The notes under the pieces are model-generated. The model saw only the letters and a list, made by a program, of their open reading frames with translations. It did no database searches and was not told where the DNA came from. Positions 1 through 22,770 of a stretch of DNA of 64,000 bases are shown one piece after another. A program made the position numbers and the translations under genes. Origin of the DNA: Botryococcus braunii (lineage: Eukaryota; Chlorophyta; Trebouxiophyceae); assembly GCA_002005505.1 (NCBI GenBank), contig KV908699.1, positions 55,412 through 119,411 of the forward strand, written 5' to 3'. Position 1 is the first letter of the stretch. Every line of letters starts with the position of its first letter.

Positions 1-607
1 ACACGCTGCACTTCAGGTATGCCCTGGATGCTGCACGTACAGACTCTGCTGGGTAATCTAGGCACAAATCTTTTGGTTGTAAATGACTTTGGCGAACCCA
101 GTGTAAGGGACATAGGTCCCATCCCCCCTGAAGGGCCCTTCTAGCTTCAGACCCGTGATATCTCAACGGCATTCAATGTGTCCTAACCCTTTCCAACTCG
201 ACTACCTTGCCATATTTGCGACACATGGAGCGGAGGAAACCTACCTCACTATGAGAAGAGGGATGAATATCTTATAACTGTAGCCAAACAGAGCTTGGCG
301 TCTAATAGTGGAGCAACAGTTCAACCTTGAATGAGAGACTTGGCTAGAGATTGATTATGAAGGCCATGGTTTAGGGTGTGTCCCTTTCACAGTGCAGAAA
401 CGAAGTCAGGTTAGCAAATCAGGCTCCTCCCCGTGAGGCATGCTCAATTTCCTTGTGATTGGAAAGGCCAGGCATAGACAAGGTGCTGGAAGGCACTCTG
501 TCAGAAAAGTACTTCTAGTAGCATTATGTGCATGGGTCCTGATATTGGGAACGGCTTTGTGTGATAATCAACCTTGGTTCTGACCCTTCACACACCCCAC
601 ATTTCAG

Positions 608-11343
<10,736 letters not shown>

Positions 11344-13206
11344 AATAGGGTGAGTACTAAATTTGTTGCAAGTCCAATGTTGCGATTTGGATTCCATGGG
11401 GGCACTTAACCAGCACTCAATTAGTATTTAAACAATACCCAGCTTGTGAACATTGCGAAGCGTTGAAATGCAACCCTGTGGTCCTGCATGACTGCTGACT
11501 TCATGGAACAGTGTAAAATTACATGAGGTTAAGTGATCCCCGATCTTGATCAACAGCTATCAGGAATATTATTGGATGCTGGATCCCCTTAGGATCATTG
11601 TTCAACGGTATACTACTGTTTGGAGAAACTCCTGTCAGCTTATGCGACACTTGATCTGCCGCAGAAGCCCTGCACGGACTTTGTCACGTAGACTACTTGC
11701 CAAACCCAGATATGCATATTTTTAAATGGGTGTGGTACCCAGCTGTATGGTCAATGATGGACTATGCCTTCACAGTCAACCTTGACAATGGCTTTGAAAA
11801 ACTCGGAAATGCAATTCAAGTATATTAAAAATCCCTTCGATTGTGATACCTGGTGCTGACTTCTAAGGACAGAATGGAGTGGCTATTGTAAGTTCTGAAG
11901 CCCTCGACACAATCAATGGAATCGTATGTCTTTCTTTCGCAAGCCCGATTTAATGGTGCTCGCTGAACTTAACACTAGCATTAGGAGCTTCTTTACCGGC
12001 AAAAGTCACACCCTGTGTACATGCAGGGATGAAACAACTTCACAAGCACAGAAGTATACTTCCTTCACAGAAAACTTTTGAGCAGCATATCCTCAACACG
12101 TCTGCGTCCTATAAGAATTCTTTCTGTCCTGGGTCAATTTGACCACATTCTCTTATAGGTTGCCGGCCATAGGGGGGGTTGGGGGCTTACAGCTTAACAG
12201 GTGTTGTCCCCCCGAGCACGTCAAGTACGTCGCTAACAGTACTACTGGTGTTTTCCCCCCGAGCACGTCAAGTACAACGTCGCTAACAGCACTACAAGGT
12301 TTTCCCCCTGCAACAGCCCTGTCCAAAATGACGGGCATCATTATTGGCAAGGCAGCAAAATGCTGGCCGGGACTACGCGTAAGTGCAGCATATTCAGAGC
12401 AACTGCTTTTCATGCTGCACGTGTCTGTACAATTGGGGTTTGCATGGCATTTGTACCATCGGGTCAAATGTGGCTGCTTCCTGCCTACTCTTCCCAAGGT
12501 CCGGATCCTTGGATCCATACCCTTGCGATGAGATATGTCATAATGCCACAACCCACAAAATGGGCTGAGAATTATCCATACCCACAGTTACTTCAGATAC
12601 AGGTATGCCCAACTACCCACAGTAGACATGTCTGTGGTCTGCAAATAAATCCCACTGGTAGATCCATAGGGTGAGCCTTCGTATTGCGTGTCCAGAACAG
12701 AGATACTGTAAGTTGGCCAGCAGGACATAGGCCAGAGTACACTTCCAATGGAAACTTAATTGGCCCGAATACACCGATACACAGATGCCATAAAAACCAA
12801 AATGACCATCGACTTAGACAGGCCACAGACCTTTAAAATCTCAAAAGGCACAACAGAGCGAACCCTGTCTGACATGTCCCTCCACAACAGCAATCTTAAG
12901 CAACGTAAACAGGTTTTCTCAAAAGCCTGTCCGCAATCCTCCACCGCTGGTCACGCAGCACACATAAAGAATAATCACATTGCAACTTAGCATGCGCATA
13001 ACAGCATCCTATCCATCGGCAACCTTTGCACTTACTTTGACAGCCTGCCTCACCCAGAAACCTTGCTTCTCTCTGGAAACGATGACAGTTTGTGACGCCA
13101 ACGAGCCGCGTCAACTCAAAGGCAGAGATTGAGCTGCCCGCTCTGAAGCCTGGTCTGTGCAAGCACCTCAGTGCTAAAAGTAGAAGCCCTGGACACCTCG
13201 CTGACG
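11344..13206. other. Stretch without recognisable gene; one 50-bp tandem duplication
   Basis: No credible gene is visible between the end of the NSMAF-like gene and the secreted-protein gene. At 12201-12299 a unit of about 50 bp containing CCCCGAGCACGTCAAGTAC is present twice in tandem with small differences. Open frames here have no motif. On the minus strand near 13060-13200 a short stretch (FRAGSSISAFELTRL), ending in a good donor (AAAGTAAGT), could be a further exon of the secreted-protein gene. Confidence 0.5.
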
Positions 13207-14345
13207 CTACAAGATTTTGTTTGGCCCGATGGATGTGATTGAATGGCCAATGCAGGCACCAAGCGTCCTTAGAGCAGATGGGGCAGAAAGCTTCTGCACC
13301 ACGGCATTTGCCTGGGCACTGTCTGTCGCTTCCAGCGTCACCACTGCAGCACTGCATCGCAAGTCTGCAGCTTGCAGCAGGTCCCTCCTCCTTAGTTGAC
13401 TGTTGCAGTTGTTGGTTTTCTGACATTGGCCTTGAGGTACCTTAGCGTCATTGCACCCATCACAGATCCACCCAGAGCATGTGCTACAGGTGATGAGATT
13501 CAGCACGTCAGGCTGCAGAAGAACGCCGGCACAGACACCACCGTCGCCAGTGGCAGTGGCCACAGGGATACATTCAGCATTTTTCACCTGCAACACAATC
13601 CAGCTGGTTTTCAGCATGACAAGTGTCATCCCAGGGATATCCACCTGCAACTAATCGTTGTTATGCCAACAAATGACTGTCGAATGCAGCAAAACAGCAG
13701 ACCTCGTCAGCCTTGATTATGTGAACTGAGCCAAAAAGCTGCAGCATGAGCAGGATAGCCTGCAAAGCAGTTGAGACGAACAACCAGATCTGGATGACCT
13801 CGAGCAACCTCACCCTAAATAAACCGAAGTAGCACCGTGATCCTACTGAAATCAAACCTGGTACAGTGCAAGGAAGGCTGGAAAGGAACACCATTGCCCA
13901 GAATTATGGCAGTTCTGTACCACCTCGAAGTCTTCAAAGTGGCACCCAAGACTGAAACAGTGCCTCAAAATGAACGGGATCGTAAAGAGGGGCTCACGGC
14001 ATTAAACACATCTGTATCCACATAAGTGCCCTTGCATGAGTACACTTCTGTACACCCCTCTGGTTTCAAAACAACGCTTGCAGCCTTCGTGGCCCCGTTG
14101 ATCCTTGTTGACCGAGCCGCCCCGCACTGACTGAATTCGTACGTCGCCAGGTTACATTCTGACAGTCCCAAACAGGAAGAGAGCTTTCGTATACTGTCAT
14201 CTGCATTTTCCAGTACATCGGCGAGGATCAGCTTGGTCTGTAAACGAACGGAACCTGGGCTGCATGCCTGTCCCAGGACTACTTTAACGCTGAAACCTCC
14301 GAGCAGGAGGCAAAATATATGGTATTTTATGACCATCGTTCTCAT
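13207..14345 (-). CDS. Secreted cysteine-rich protein, two exons (paralogue 1)
   Basis: Exon A runs 14345-13998 and exon B 13587-13207, with a 410-bp GT-AG intron; both boundaries are phase 0 and the product is about 242 residues. The N-terminus is a typical signal peptide (hydrophobic core YHIFCLLLGGFSVKVVLG, cleavage near QAC). Exon A holds cysteines in CSPG, SSCLGLSEC, SQCGAA and PEGCTEVYSCKG; exon B has CSTCSGWICDGCND and QLRRRDLLQAADLRC. The same architecture, splice position and motifs recur in the plus-strand gene at 30211. I do not recognise the family; the QLRRR-LL block followed by a beta-alpha-like stretch recalls small extracellular modules of algal proteins. Function unknown, probably apoplastic or cell-wall. 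Confidence 0.7.
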
Positions 14346-14851
14346 TGCTTCTCGACTTGAGAAATAGGAAATGCAACATTCATGCTGAGATCAGTGGCGT
14401 AAGGCCGGACTCTTGCCGCGTTACGTCGAAGCTGTGACGAATACTTCGAGATCATGTCATCGTGACTTGCCTCCCTTCAAATCGAAGTGAATCTAGCAGC
14501 ACCGCCATTGCGTAATCAGAGCCTTAGGAGCGATGTTAAGGCGGAAGATGACATCTAGGACAGTACGAAGCTTCTTATACAGAGGATCGGAGAAGAAGAT
14601 CCCTATTCGTGTTACTATCACTGTTAAGACACCTTAACAGCAAGTTTAGCCAATGTGAGTGCCGTGGGAACTGAGGCCATAGCTTTAGACTCCAAGTATA
14701 CAGACTCCAGATTGTAGTTAGCATACTTAGCGACATAAAGTGGCTAAACGGAAATGGTAACACTACAAGCACTTCAGAGAAACCGTACTTAACCCCCAAC
14801 CGGCCCCTGCTTAGGTGACCGCCTGGCGGGAGTGTGACACATGTGTACACC
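14346..14851. other. Upstream region of paralogue 1, no gene seen
   Basis: About 500 bp upstream of the minus-strand gene start with no coding signal. It is expected to hold its promoter and 5' UTR, but no specific element can be defended. Confidence 0.5.
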
Positions 14852-15401
<550 letters not shown>

Positions 15402-15590
15402 GCGGCGGATTCTGTACACATAAATAAACGCATACTTCATTAGACTTCTTAGACACGCGAGGATATCTGAACCATGAACCCTGCTTTCAGACCCCAACCC
15501 AGAACTGATACCCTCTGGAGGATAGGGTGTGGGGGTGGAGGAGAGGAAGAAAGGCACCCGGGGGGAGGGGAGGGAGGGAGGGGGGGAGCG

Positions 15591-15738
<148 letters not shown>

Positions 15739-15952
15739 GGGGGGAGGGAGAGAGAGGGGGGGAAAGAGAAGGGGGCGGTGTCTGGGTGAGAGGTCGCTTT
15801 CTCCCTGCAAAGGAAGAGGAGGGGATCTCTGGGCCCTTCTAAGAGGTGGGAGGGACCCTTGTTTTGGAAGGCCCGGACCTTTAAGAGAGAGGGGAGGGGA
15901 GAGGAGGGAGGGAGAGAACGAGGAGGGATGGAATAGAGACAGCTCAAGCAAG

Positions 15953-15955
<3 letters not shown>

Positions 15956-16018
<63 letters not shown>
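15956..16018 (+). repeat. (GT)n microsatellite, left half of a tract split by a retrotransposon
   Basis: About 63 bp of GT ends exactly where the relic LTR begins. The same repeat resumes right after the other LTR at 29395, so the element inserted into one GT tract. Confidence 0.9.
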
Positions 16019-16023
<5 letters not shown>

Positions 16024-16223
16024 CAGGGAAAATCACACAACGGCACGGAGACCAAGAAATAGCAATAATTTTCTGTTACAAACAGACGGCATCCACCTCA
16101 TGCTCTATCTTCCTTGTGTCTTCTTATTGTTCTTCTTATGCTCGCGACATTAGGGGCACATTCGAGACACCTACAATGCGTACACGCGCTACCAAACCGC
16201 TAGGGACCAAAACACCTATTACA
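16019..16223 (-). repeat. LTR of the Ty3 relic (3' LTR in its own orientation)
   Basis: It matches 29191-29394 over its whole length with roughly 4 percent difference by eye. The minus-strand polypurine tract (AATAAGGGGG...) abuts it at 16224-16245. Confidence 0.82.
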
Positions 16224-17399
16224 TCCTCCCCCCCCCCCCCTTATTGTGAGCGTCCTCGATGACCGAGCAATATGAGACACGGATAGAACAGACGGGCCAC
16301 GCCCAAACTTGGGCATCCGCCACTCCCGTCAGACCCCGGCCTATCTGCCGTCTATTAGGGGTCCCCACCATATAAAAGCAATACAAAACAAACAAGGCAG
16401 GCACACATGCAAGTAAGTCCCGTCCAAGTCCGAGTCCAAGTCCAGCTTACACAAACAACTCCATGACATGACAACAAGCATCAAACATCAACAATCTTAA
16501 CGGTTCAAGCAAGCATCAACCGTCCTCCTGGATGGATCCCATTGTCACTGCTGGGGCACATTCATCCCATCCACCAGGCATGCACAGACTAGGGGCGACT
16601 CCCTCGTTGGCCCAGCCCCCTTCCATTCGTCTTCGGGAGTCTTAACTCCTGGACAACCCCTCTTCGGCGACTCTGTTGGCACACATAGAGCCTTCCCCCA
16701 GTGACTAAGGGATGCCAGAGGGCCCACCCGACCTGCCAAGCCCCTCCCGTAAGGACTTGTGGTTTAACCCCAGGAGCCCCACTAGCCCCTTAGAACATCG
16801 AAAACGCATGCGTGCATGCATGGACTGGTGTTAAGCTGGTTTGGTACCCCACTGAACAAAACCACAAGGGTCACCGAGTGGCAGGGGCCCCTACTCCCAG
16901 TGCATCGTAAGGCCCTGACACGGAGAGAATCTCCCCAGGTACCTGCTGAAGGAGAACTGAATGACGAGCACGCAGTACCCCTCCTGCCACCGCAGTGCAG
17001 TTGGCATTTTAGCAGGCACCTGTGAGGGTGGAAAACACCCTTTGGCAGTATGGCTAGACTCCGCCCCTGCGTACTTGCTCAGTGAAGTAAGGGTCAAGAA
17101 AAAGTATGAGAGAGAGACTCCTCTAGCCTAGGGATAAAACTAACTCTGTCCTCGTCGATGCTTCAGGCCCCTAAATCCTACGGGACGTGCCAAGGCCTAC
17201 CGTTCGACACGGGTCCGGCCTCCCCATGCACAGGTCAGCATGCAACAATCACAAGCTGGTCAACCCTGAGCTCCCATTCGCTCAGACCATGCTGACAAGT
17301 GCATGAATCAACACAGAGCAATATCAAGACAAGTACTTACCATATTACCAACGCTTCTTCTTGAGGCCAGTCTGATCAAAGTAATCTTTTGAGGGGCAG

Positions 17400-17683
17400 A
17401 CACTCAGATCTGCTTATGCCCAAAGCCAGTATACTATAAGCAGTGTACGTACACTTATGACAACGCAGCACATAAGGTAGCTCTGTGTCTGCTCGGCGCT
17501 TGAAGTCTACCGCTGCCACTGCCAAATCTGACACATGGACGACGGGAGCCGCCACAACAAGCGCATCTGCATTTTTCTTGTCTGCAATGAGCTGTGTCTT
17601 CACTTCAGCTGATACCCCTGCGTCATACCGAGCTGTATATATACTGAAGAAGAGCTGCCAAAGTCTGAAAGTCTTCTCCTGTG
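17400..17683 (-). pseudogene. Relic gag, C-terminal fragment
   Basis: The minus strand encodes gag-like sequence (TQLIADKKNADALVVAAP and FKRRADTEL) up to the chromovirus insertion point at 17683, where the five bases CTGTG are the target duplication. The matching N-terminal fragment is at 28672 onward. The two do not stay in one frame, so the gag is broken. Confidence 0.6.
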
Positions 17684-18159
17684 TGTGATGGAATGTAGGG
17701 ATTTCCCGGCATTTCTGGACATTTCCCTTACCCCCTAGCCTAGGCGCACATGTGGCGCACATGTCGTACGAGCAACGCGAGTACGCACGTGCCTAGCGTC
17801 TAGCCTTGGCTTCCTAGCCGTCGAATTCCATTGGATAGTTATGGACGTTACTCTCATAGTAGGATTCTAGGATATTTTCTAGATACTATTGTAGAGGTTT
17901 GGTGGACTAGTGCGCTACCATTGGAGGAACGTGAACACACGATCACGAACCACGGGAAGGAACGGATAGAGACGTAAGCCACGGGAAGACACGCACTCAG
18001 GTAATTTGGAAGCTTAGTAGACCACAAGTAGGGAGTGGAAGCTCCGTGAGGTGGGGGTTACTTGTAATTGGAAAGAGCGTCCAACTTGTCGGCCATCCGG
18101 CCTTGTCTCTCTCTCTCTCACAACTTGGAAATTCTCTCTAACTTGTGCATTCTACGACA
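17684..18159 (+). repeat. Chromovirus copy 1, 5' LTR
   Basis: 476 bp, TG...CA, equal in length and apparently identical to 28196-28671. It contains a short CT tract (about 18107-18119) shortly before its end. Confidence 0.93.
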
Positions 18160-18161
18160 TC

Positions 18162-18173
18162 TGGTATCGGCGA
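18162..18173 (+). other. Primer binding site TGGTATCGGCGA
   Basis: Two bases after the LTR. The complement reads TCGCCGATACCA, a tRNA 3' end with CCA tail, A73 and a U72 that would pair with A1, a hallmark of eukaryotic initiator tRNA-Met. The same 12 bases occur in the relic and in copia-like element C. Confidence 0.75.
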
Positions 18174-18277
18174 GATGCCGAATTGTTCTCTGCAAGTCTT
18201 TCGCGTGGTGGAAGGAGGAAAGTCGTAGGAGGGAGATCGTTCGATGGAAGGTCCTAACTCTCATATGTGGGCCGTAG

Positions 18278-19516
18278 ATGTCACCGCCCTCTTCTGGGAA
18301 GTTTAAAAACCTTTCTTCGGAAGAAAGAGAATTTTTGGAAGCGTTGGAAAGCTCAGGGGAGCTGGTAGAGGACTTGATGGAGGGGGCATCTCGCGATCCG
18401 TCGCCCGCTCCGTCCACACCAAAGACAAAGAAGATCAAGTTGACCAATAAAATAAAGGAGCAGTTATTTTTGGAATTTAAGGAAAAGCTTCTTGCCGAAA
18501 GGCAAGTTGGAGGGGATGGGGTGGAGGAGACTCCTCGCCCTAGTGGACAAGTAAGAGCAACTCCTCCTTCTTTGTTTTCGGGAAAGAGGGGATCTTTTTG
18601 CTATTTTGCAAGGAAGTTGGAAGGCTATGCAAAACTAACCAATGTGCCTGCAGGAAAGTGGGTGGCCTTGGGAGTGCAATTGATGGAAGAAAGACCCACA
18701 AAAGTTTGGGACACACATGTAAGGAAACTAGAAAAGGAAGGGATACATGAGCATACATTGGAATGGAAGGATTTTAAAACTTTTATGGTTAAAAGATATG
18801 ATTCCACAGACACAGTGGCCATTGCCAGGGCAAAATTAGACAAAGTCTTTCAAGGAAATGAGACTGTCGAGAGATATATTGAAAGATTTATGTCTCTCTT
18901 AGCAGATGTAGAGGTTGACTATCAAATAGCCATGCAAGACCAGTTACATCTTTTTACCAAGGGTCTTAATACTCCTCTCAAACTTGCATGCACTGTGAAC
19001 CCTGCAACAGGCAGTCCTTTCACTGATCTGGAAGACATTTGCACTTATGTTGTTAAATATGAGGCAAGTCTCAAAAGCACATATGTGGATGCACAGGGAC
19101 CCAAGAGGAAGAGGGTCTACACCCAGACACCTCAAGTGGCAGCAGGAGTGGTGGAACAACAGCCCCCTGCACCACCTTCCTTGGGTTTGGTGGGAGCACC
19201 CCCTTTTGGGTCCGGGAGAAAAATTGATTCTAGAACCTCTATTCCAAAGGATAGGGAATGCTATTTTTGTCATAAACTAGGCCACGAGTCATGGCAGTGT
19301 GTTGCTAAAAAGCAATATCTAGCTGCCAAAGCTCAAGCTAGTGGGCACACCCCATCAAATTTTCAGCCTGGATTCTATCCGAGGCAAGGAAACAATCAAC
19401 CAGTGGCAGCACCACTGCAAGGTGTTTCACCTCCCTCACACATTGGGCCTAAGGGATTTAACAAGGGAAAACATTGGAAAGGGAAAGGGAAGGGCAAGGG
19501 CCCTAAACAAGATTAG
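18278..19516 (+). CDS. gag: Chromovirus copy 1 Gag
   Basis: 412 residues, uninterrupted. The central part is a retrotransposon Gag domain (VAIARAKLDKVFQGNETVER, FTKGLNTPLKL). A CCHC zinc knuckle (CX2CX4HX4C, CYFCHKLGHESWQC) lies at about residues 328-341, followed by a basic GKHWKGKGKGKG tail that would bind RNA. Gag forms the virus-like particle. The stop TAG is followed two bases later by the ATG of the next frame (-1 relative to gag), so protease-pol is reached by frameshift or reinitiation. Confidence 0.93.
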   Translation: MSPPSSGKFKNLSSEEREFLEALESSGELVEDLMEGASRDPSPAPSTPKTKKIKLTNKIKEQLFLEFKEKLLAERQVGGDGVEETPRPSGQVRATPPSLFSGKRGSFCYFARKLEGYAKLTNVPAGKWVALGVQLMEERPTKVWDTHVRKLEKEGIHEHTLEWKDFKTFMVKRYDSTDTVAIARAKLDKVFQGNETVERYIERFMSLLADVEVDYQIAMQDQLHLFTKGLNTPLKLACTVNPATGSPFTDLEDICTYVVKYEASLKSTYVDAQGPKRKRVYTQTPQVAAGVVEQQPPAPPSLGLVGAPPFGSGRKIDSRTSIPKDRECYFCHKLGHESWQCVAKKQYLAAKAQASGHTPSNFQPGFYPRQGNNQPVAAPLQGVSPPSHIGPKGFNKGKHWKGKGKGKGPKQD

Positions 19517-19518
19517 TC

Positions 19519-20733
19519 ATGAATGAAATTTGTTTTTCATATTTAACTTTTCTTGTTCAGAAGTCCTTGGGAAGTTGGAATACACCTCTGATTGTTCCTG
19601 GCAAACACAAAGCTGAGACTTGTATTGAATCTTTTCTTGCTGAACGAAAAGAAAACTCACAAGTCAGTGCATGCTTTGTGATAGGCCAGAAGGTGTGGAA
19701 AAGTAGGAGTTTCTTTTTGCGGTTACGCTCTCGCGCAAACCTGAAAATTCTTGCTAGGGGCTCAAAAGGGGAATGCTTTTCTTTTCAAGGACAGCAATGT
19801 ACATTTCCTTTTTCCTTTGTTTTAGCTTATGCAGCACCCAAAGCATCTTGTCAGTTGGGTTCAACGTCAAGTGCTGCACCTCTTAACCTCACATTTCCTG
19901 TCATGGCAAGGGGACAACAATGTAAAGCTTTAATGGACACCGGGGCCACACACTCTTTTGTCCGGGAAAAAGTTTTGCAAGGTTTGAGGTATAACAAGAG
20001 GACTTCACCCGTCACACTTGCTGATGGGACAGTAACACACACAAATGGGAAAGTGGATTTGAGTGTCCGGTTTGCTCCATCTATCATTACGAGACACTCC
20101 TTTCTTGTGTGTGACTCAATAATGGAAGGAATTGACATAATTTTGGGACAGGATTGGCTAGCACCACGACATGCTAATGTTAATGTGAGAGCTGGCAAGG
20201 CTCATATTAGACACAATAACAAATGGGTCTTGTTAAACAAACATGGAAAAGGCTTGGGAAAGAAGTTGGGATGGGGAATCAAATTAGGAAACACCAGGAA
20301 AGGGAAACGGGATCATTGGAAAACCTGCTTGTTCAATGTCATGGCCAAGGATGAACATGTTGGTTGGGATGAACAGGAAGAGATGCCACCTTTGGTGGAT
20401 ATGGACGACCCCTCGACGGAGTCATCCGGGACTTCCTTACACAACTCTGCGCCGGGGGATACCTCGGGCACGGCCCCGGATATGGAGAGTTGCCTAGAAG
20501 TGGAGAAGGAAGTGGAAGAGGAAGAGGAAAGGGAAGAGGAAAAGGAAGAGGAAGAGGGAGAATCCGAGGTCACCACGGGTAAGCCTTCGGACCCTCTAGA
20601 GGAAATTTGTGCTAAAAAGCCTGAGCGGCTAGCACACTTGCTCCGGGAGTACAAGGACATTTTTCCAAATGGGCTACCAGGACTACCCCACACCGACAAG
20701 TCTATCACACTATTAATGTGCAGGAAGGAATAA
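19519..20733 (+). CDS. Chromovirus copy 1 protease and start of pol, frameshifted
   Basis: The ORF begins MNEICFSYL just after the gag stop. It encodes an aspartic protease with the catalytic motif [10 protein letters not shown] (Asp about residue 140) and the downstream ILGQDWL element, then a Glu-rich linker. It terminates early because a C5 run is C4 near 20687 compared with the other copies; the RT domain continues in another frame. Confidence 0.85.
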   Translation: MNEICFSYLTFLVQKSLGSWNTPLIVPGKHKAETCIESFLAERKENSQVSACFVIGQKVWKSRSFFLRLRSRANLKILARGSKGECFSFQGQQCTFPFSFVLAYAAPKASCQLGSTSSAAPLNLTFPVMARGQQCKALMDTGATHSFVREKVLQGLRYNKRTSPVTLADGTVTHTNGKVDLSVRFAPSIITRHSFLVCDSIMEGIDIILGQDWLAPRHANVNVRAGKAHIRHNNKWVLLNKHGKGLGKKLGWGIKLGNTRKGKRDHWKTCLFNVMAKDEHVGWDEQEEMPPLVDMDDPSTESSGTSLHNSAPGDTSGTAPDMESCLEVEKEVEEEEEREEEKEEEEGESEVTTGKPSDPLEEICAKKPERLAHLLREYKDIFPNGLPGLPHTDKSITLLMCRKE

Positions 20734-22635
20734 CTCCTCCAAACCGTCCTGCTTACCGCTTGTCCGTGGAAGAAACTGAGGAATGTGAGCGAACTGTGGA
20801 TGAACTACTTTCTAAGGGACACATACGCCCCTCATGTTCACCATATGCTTCACCGGTCTTGTTTGTGAGGAAGAAGGAGGGCACATACCGAATGGTTATA
20901 GACTACAGGGCATTAAATAAAATCACCATTCATGATAGGTACCTCTCCCTCGCATAGACGACTTGCTTGATAAACTTAAAGGTGCTAAGATTTTCTCAAG
21001 TCTGGACCTCCTCAGTGGTTATCATCAAGTAAGGCTAAAGGAGGAAGACATTCCTAAAACAGCGTTTCGTACACCCTTTGGGCTGTATGAGTTCTTAGTG
21101 CTTCCTTTTGGACTCACCAACGCCCCCGCTACCTTTCAACGCCTAATGAATGAAATCTTTCATGATTTCATAAGGGAAGGGTTTGTGGTAGTGTACCTTG
21201 ACGATGTTCTAATTTTCAGTCGGGATGAAGAGGAGCATTATGCTCATCTTCGGAAGGTGTTCCAACGCCTTCGGGAAAAGGAATTGTTTGCAAAACTTGC
21301 CAAATGTGAATTCTTATGCTCAGAACTCAAATACCTCGGGCATATCATTGGCAAGGATGGACTGAAAGTGGACCCCCAAAAGGTGGAGGTAGTCAAGGAT
21401 TGGCCCACACCCAAAACGTCACCGACGTGCGTAGATTTTTGGGGCTTGCAAATTATTTTCGAAAATTTATTCAGGGGTTCAGCTCACTTGCTGCACCTTT
21501 GACTAAACTGTCCAGTAGCAAAAGTCTTGGACTTGGGGAAAGGAGCAAGATGAGGCCCTTGCGGCTCTCAAGGATGCATTAATACAGGCACCCATACTAT
21601 CACTGCCAGACCTTCGTAAACCCTTCCAGGTAATTTGTGATGCGAGTGATTTTGGGGTTGGCGCTGTACTATTGCAGGAAGGTCGAGTCATTGCTTATTA
21701 CAGTAAGAAGCTCAATAGTGCAGAAAGGAACTATTCTGCAACTGAGAGGGAGTTACTTGCTGTAGTGTATGCCTTGACGGAATGGAGATGTTATGTCCTA
21801 GGGAAACAAGTCACTGTCACCACAGACCATAAGTGTAACACTTTCTTCAGCAACAGGTTGGTTTAAGCCTCGGAGGGCACGGTGGGCTGAGAAGTTGCAG
21901 GAGTTCAACATTCTTTGGGTTTGGGAGCCTGGAAAGACTAACGTTGCGGATGCGTTGTCCAGGAACCCAGTCCTCCAGGGACAGCTCCAGGGACAACAGC
22001 AGCGCAACGTCTCCACGGAGCCCAACCCCGGGAAGGGGACCAATGCAACCTCGATGGATGGGGACGGGAGGGCCCGCTCGGGCTCCATCACCCTCGGGTC
22101 TGACGGGTGTGACACCTTCTTGGAATTGTTGAAGGGTGCTTACGCACATGATTCGTGGTTGGGAACAAGGGCAAATAGGAGAAAAGTTCACTTTACGGAC
22201 GGGGTTTGGGAATTTGGAAGGGAGGGAAGGAAATATGTGCCTGCATTTTATGAAGTCCGGGATAAGGAAGGTCCAGTTGCTAGGAATCTGCGGCAGGACA
22301 TATTGAAAGCTTTGCATGAACCTCCTTCTGTTGGTCATCCAGGCTTTGCGAAGATGTATGATCTAGTGAAGCGGGACTGGTGGTGGCCGGGAATGGCGGA
22401 GGATGTGCGGGAGTATGTGAAGTATTGTGATTCATGCCAGCGGGTGAAGGCCTCAAACCAGTTACCCGCAGGACTCTTACACCCTTTACAAATCCCCACA
22501 AGGAAATGGCAAAGCATCTCAATGGATTTCATCACGGGACTGCCTAAAAGCAAACACGGGCATAACGCAATATGGGTAGTGGTTGACAGGTTGAGCAAAT
22601 GTGCCCACTTGCCCTACACTACAATGAGATCTTAA
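20718..22635 (+). pseudogene. Chromovirus copy 1, broken pol segment (probable consensus error)
   Basis: RT (FVVVYLDDVLIFS), RNase H and integrase zinc-finger sequence run through several frames. Compared with 24072-27269, single bases are missing at about 20687, 20943, 21411, 21526, 21844 and 21872, almost all in short homopolymers. From about 22610 the match becomes noisy and ends at the N at 22762. The pattern suggests unpolished reads rather than biological decay. Confidence 0.8.
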
Positions 22636-22770
22636 TTGCTTTCTGATGAGGATAAGTATGAAGTATCATCCCTAAAAGCAAATCTCGGTGAATAAATGAA
22701 AATTCTATTGACGGCAAGCCTCGAACTACGGCATCATCCTCAGTCAGATGGTCAAACGGAANACATCCCC
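22610..22770 (+). other. Low-quality junction with ambiguous base N at 22762
   Basis: This stretch is a distorted version of 26205-26414: the same words appear with many indels (AACTACGGCATCATCCTCAG, then GATGGTCAAACGGAA). It then jumps back to gag sequence equivalent to 19163. It marks an assembly seam. Confidence 0.85.

Noticed and set aside
12139..12551. Opposing frames of about 130 codons
   Set aside because: No motif on either strand, and the plus frame contains an internal DNA tandem repeat.
13400..14200. tRNA or other structural RNA genes in the gene-poor stretches
   Set aside because: No cloverleaf with A and B box words or rRNA-like core was found on reading either strand.
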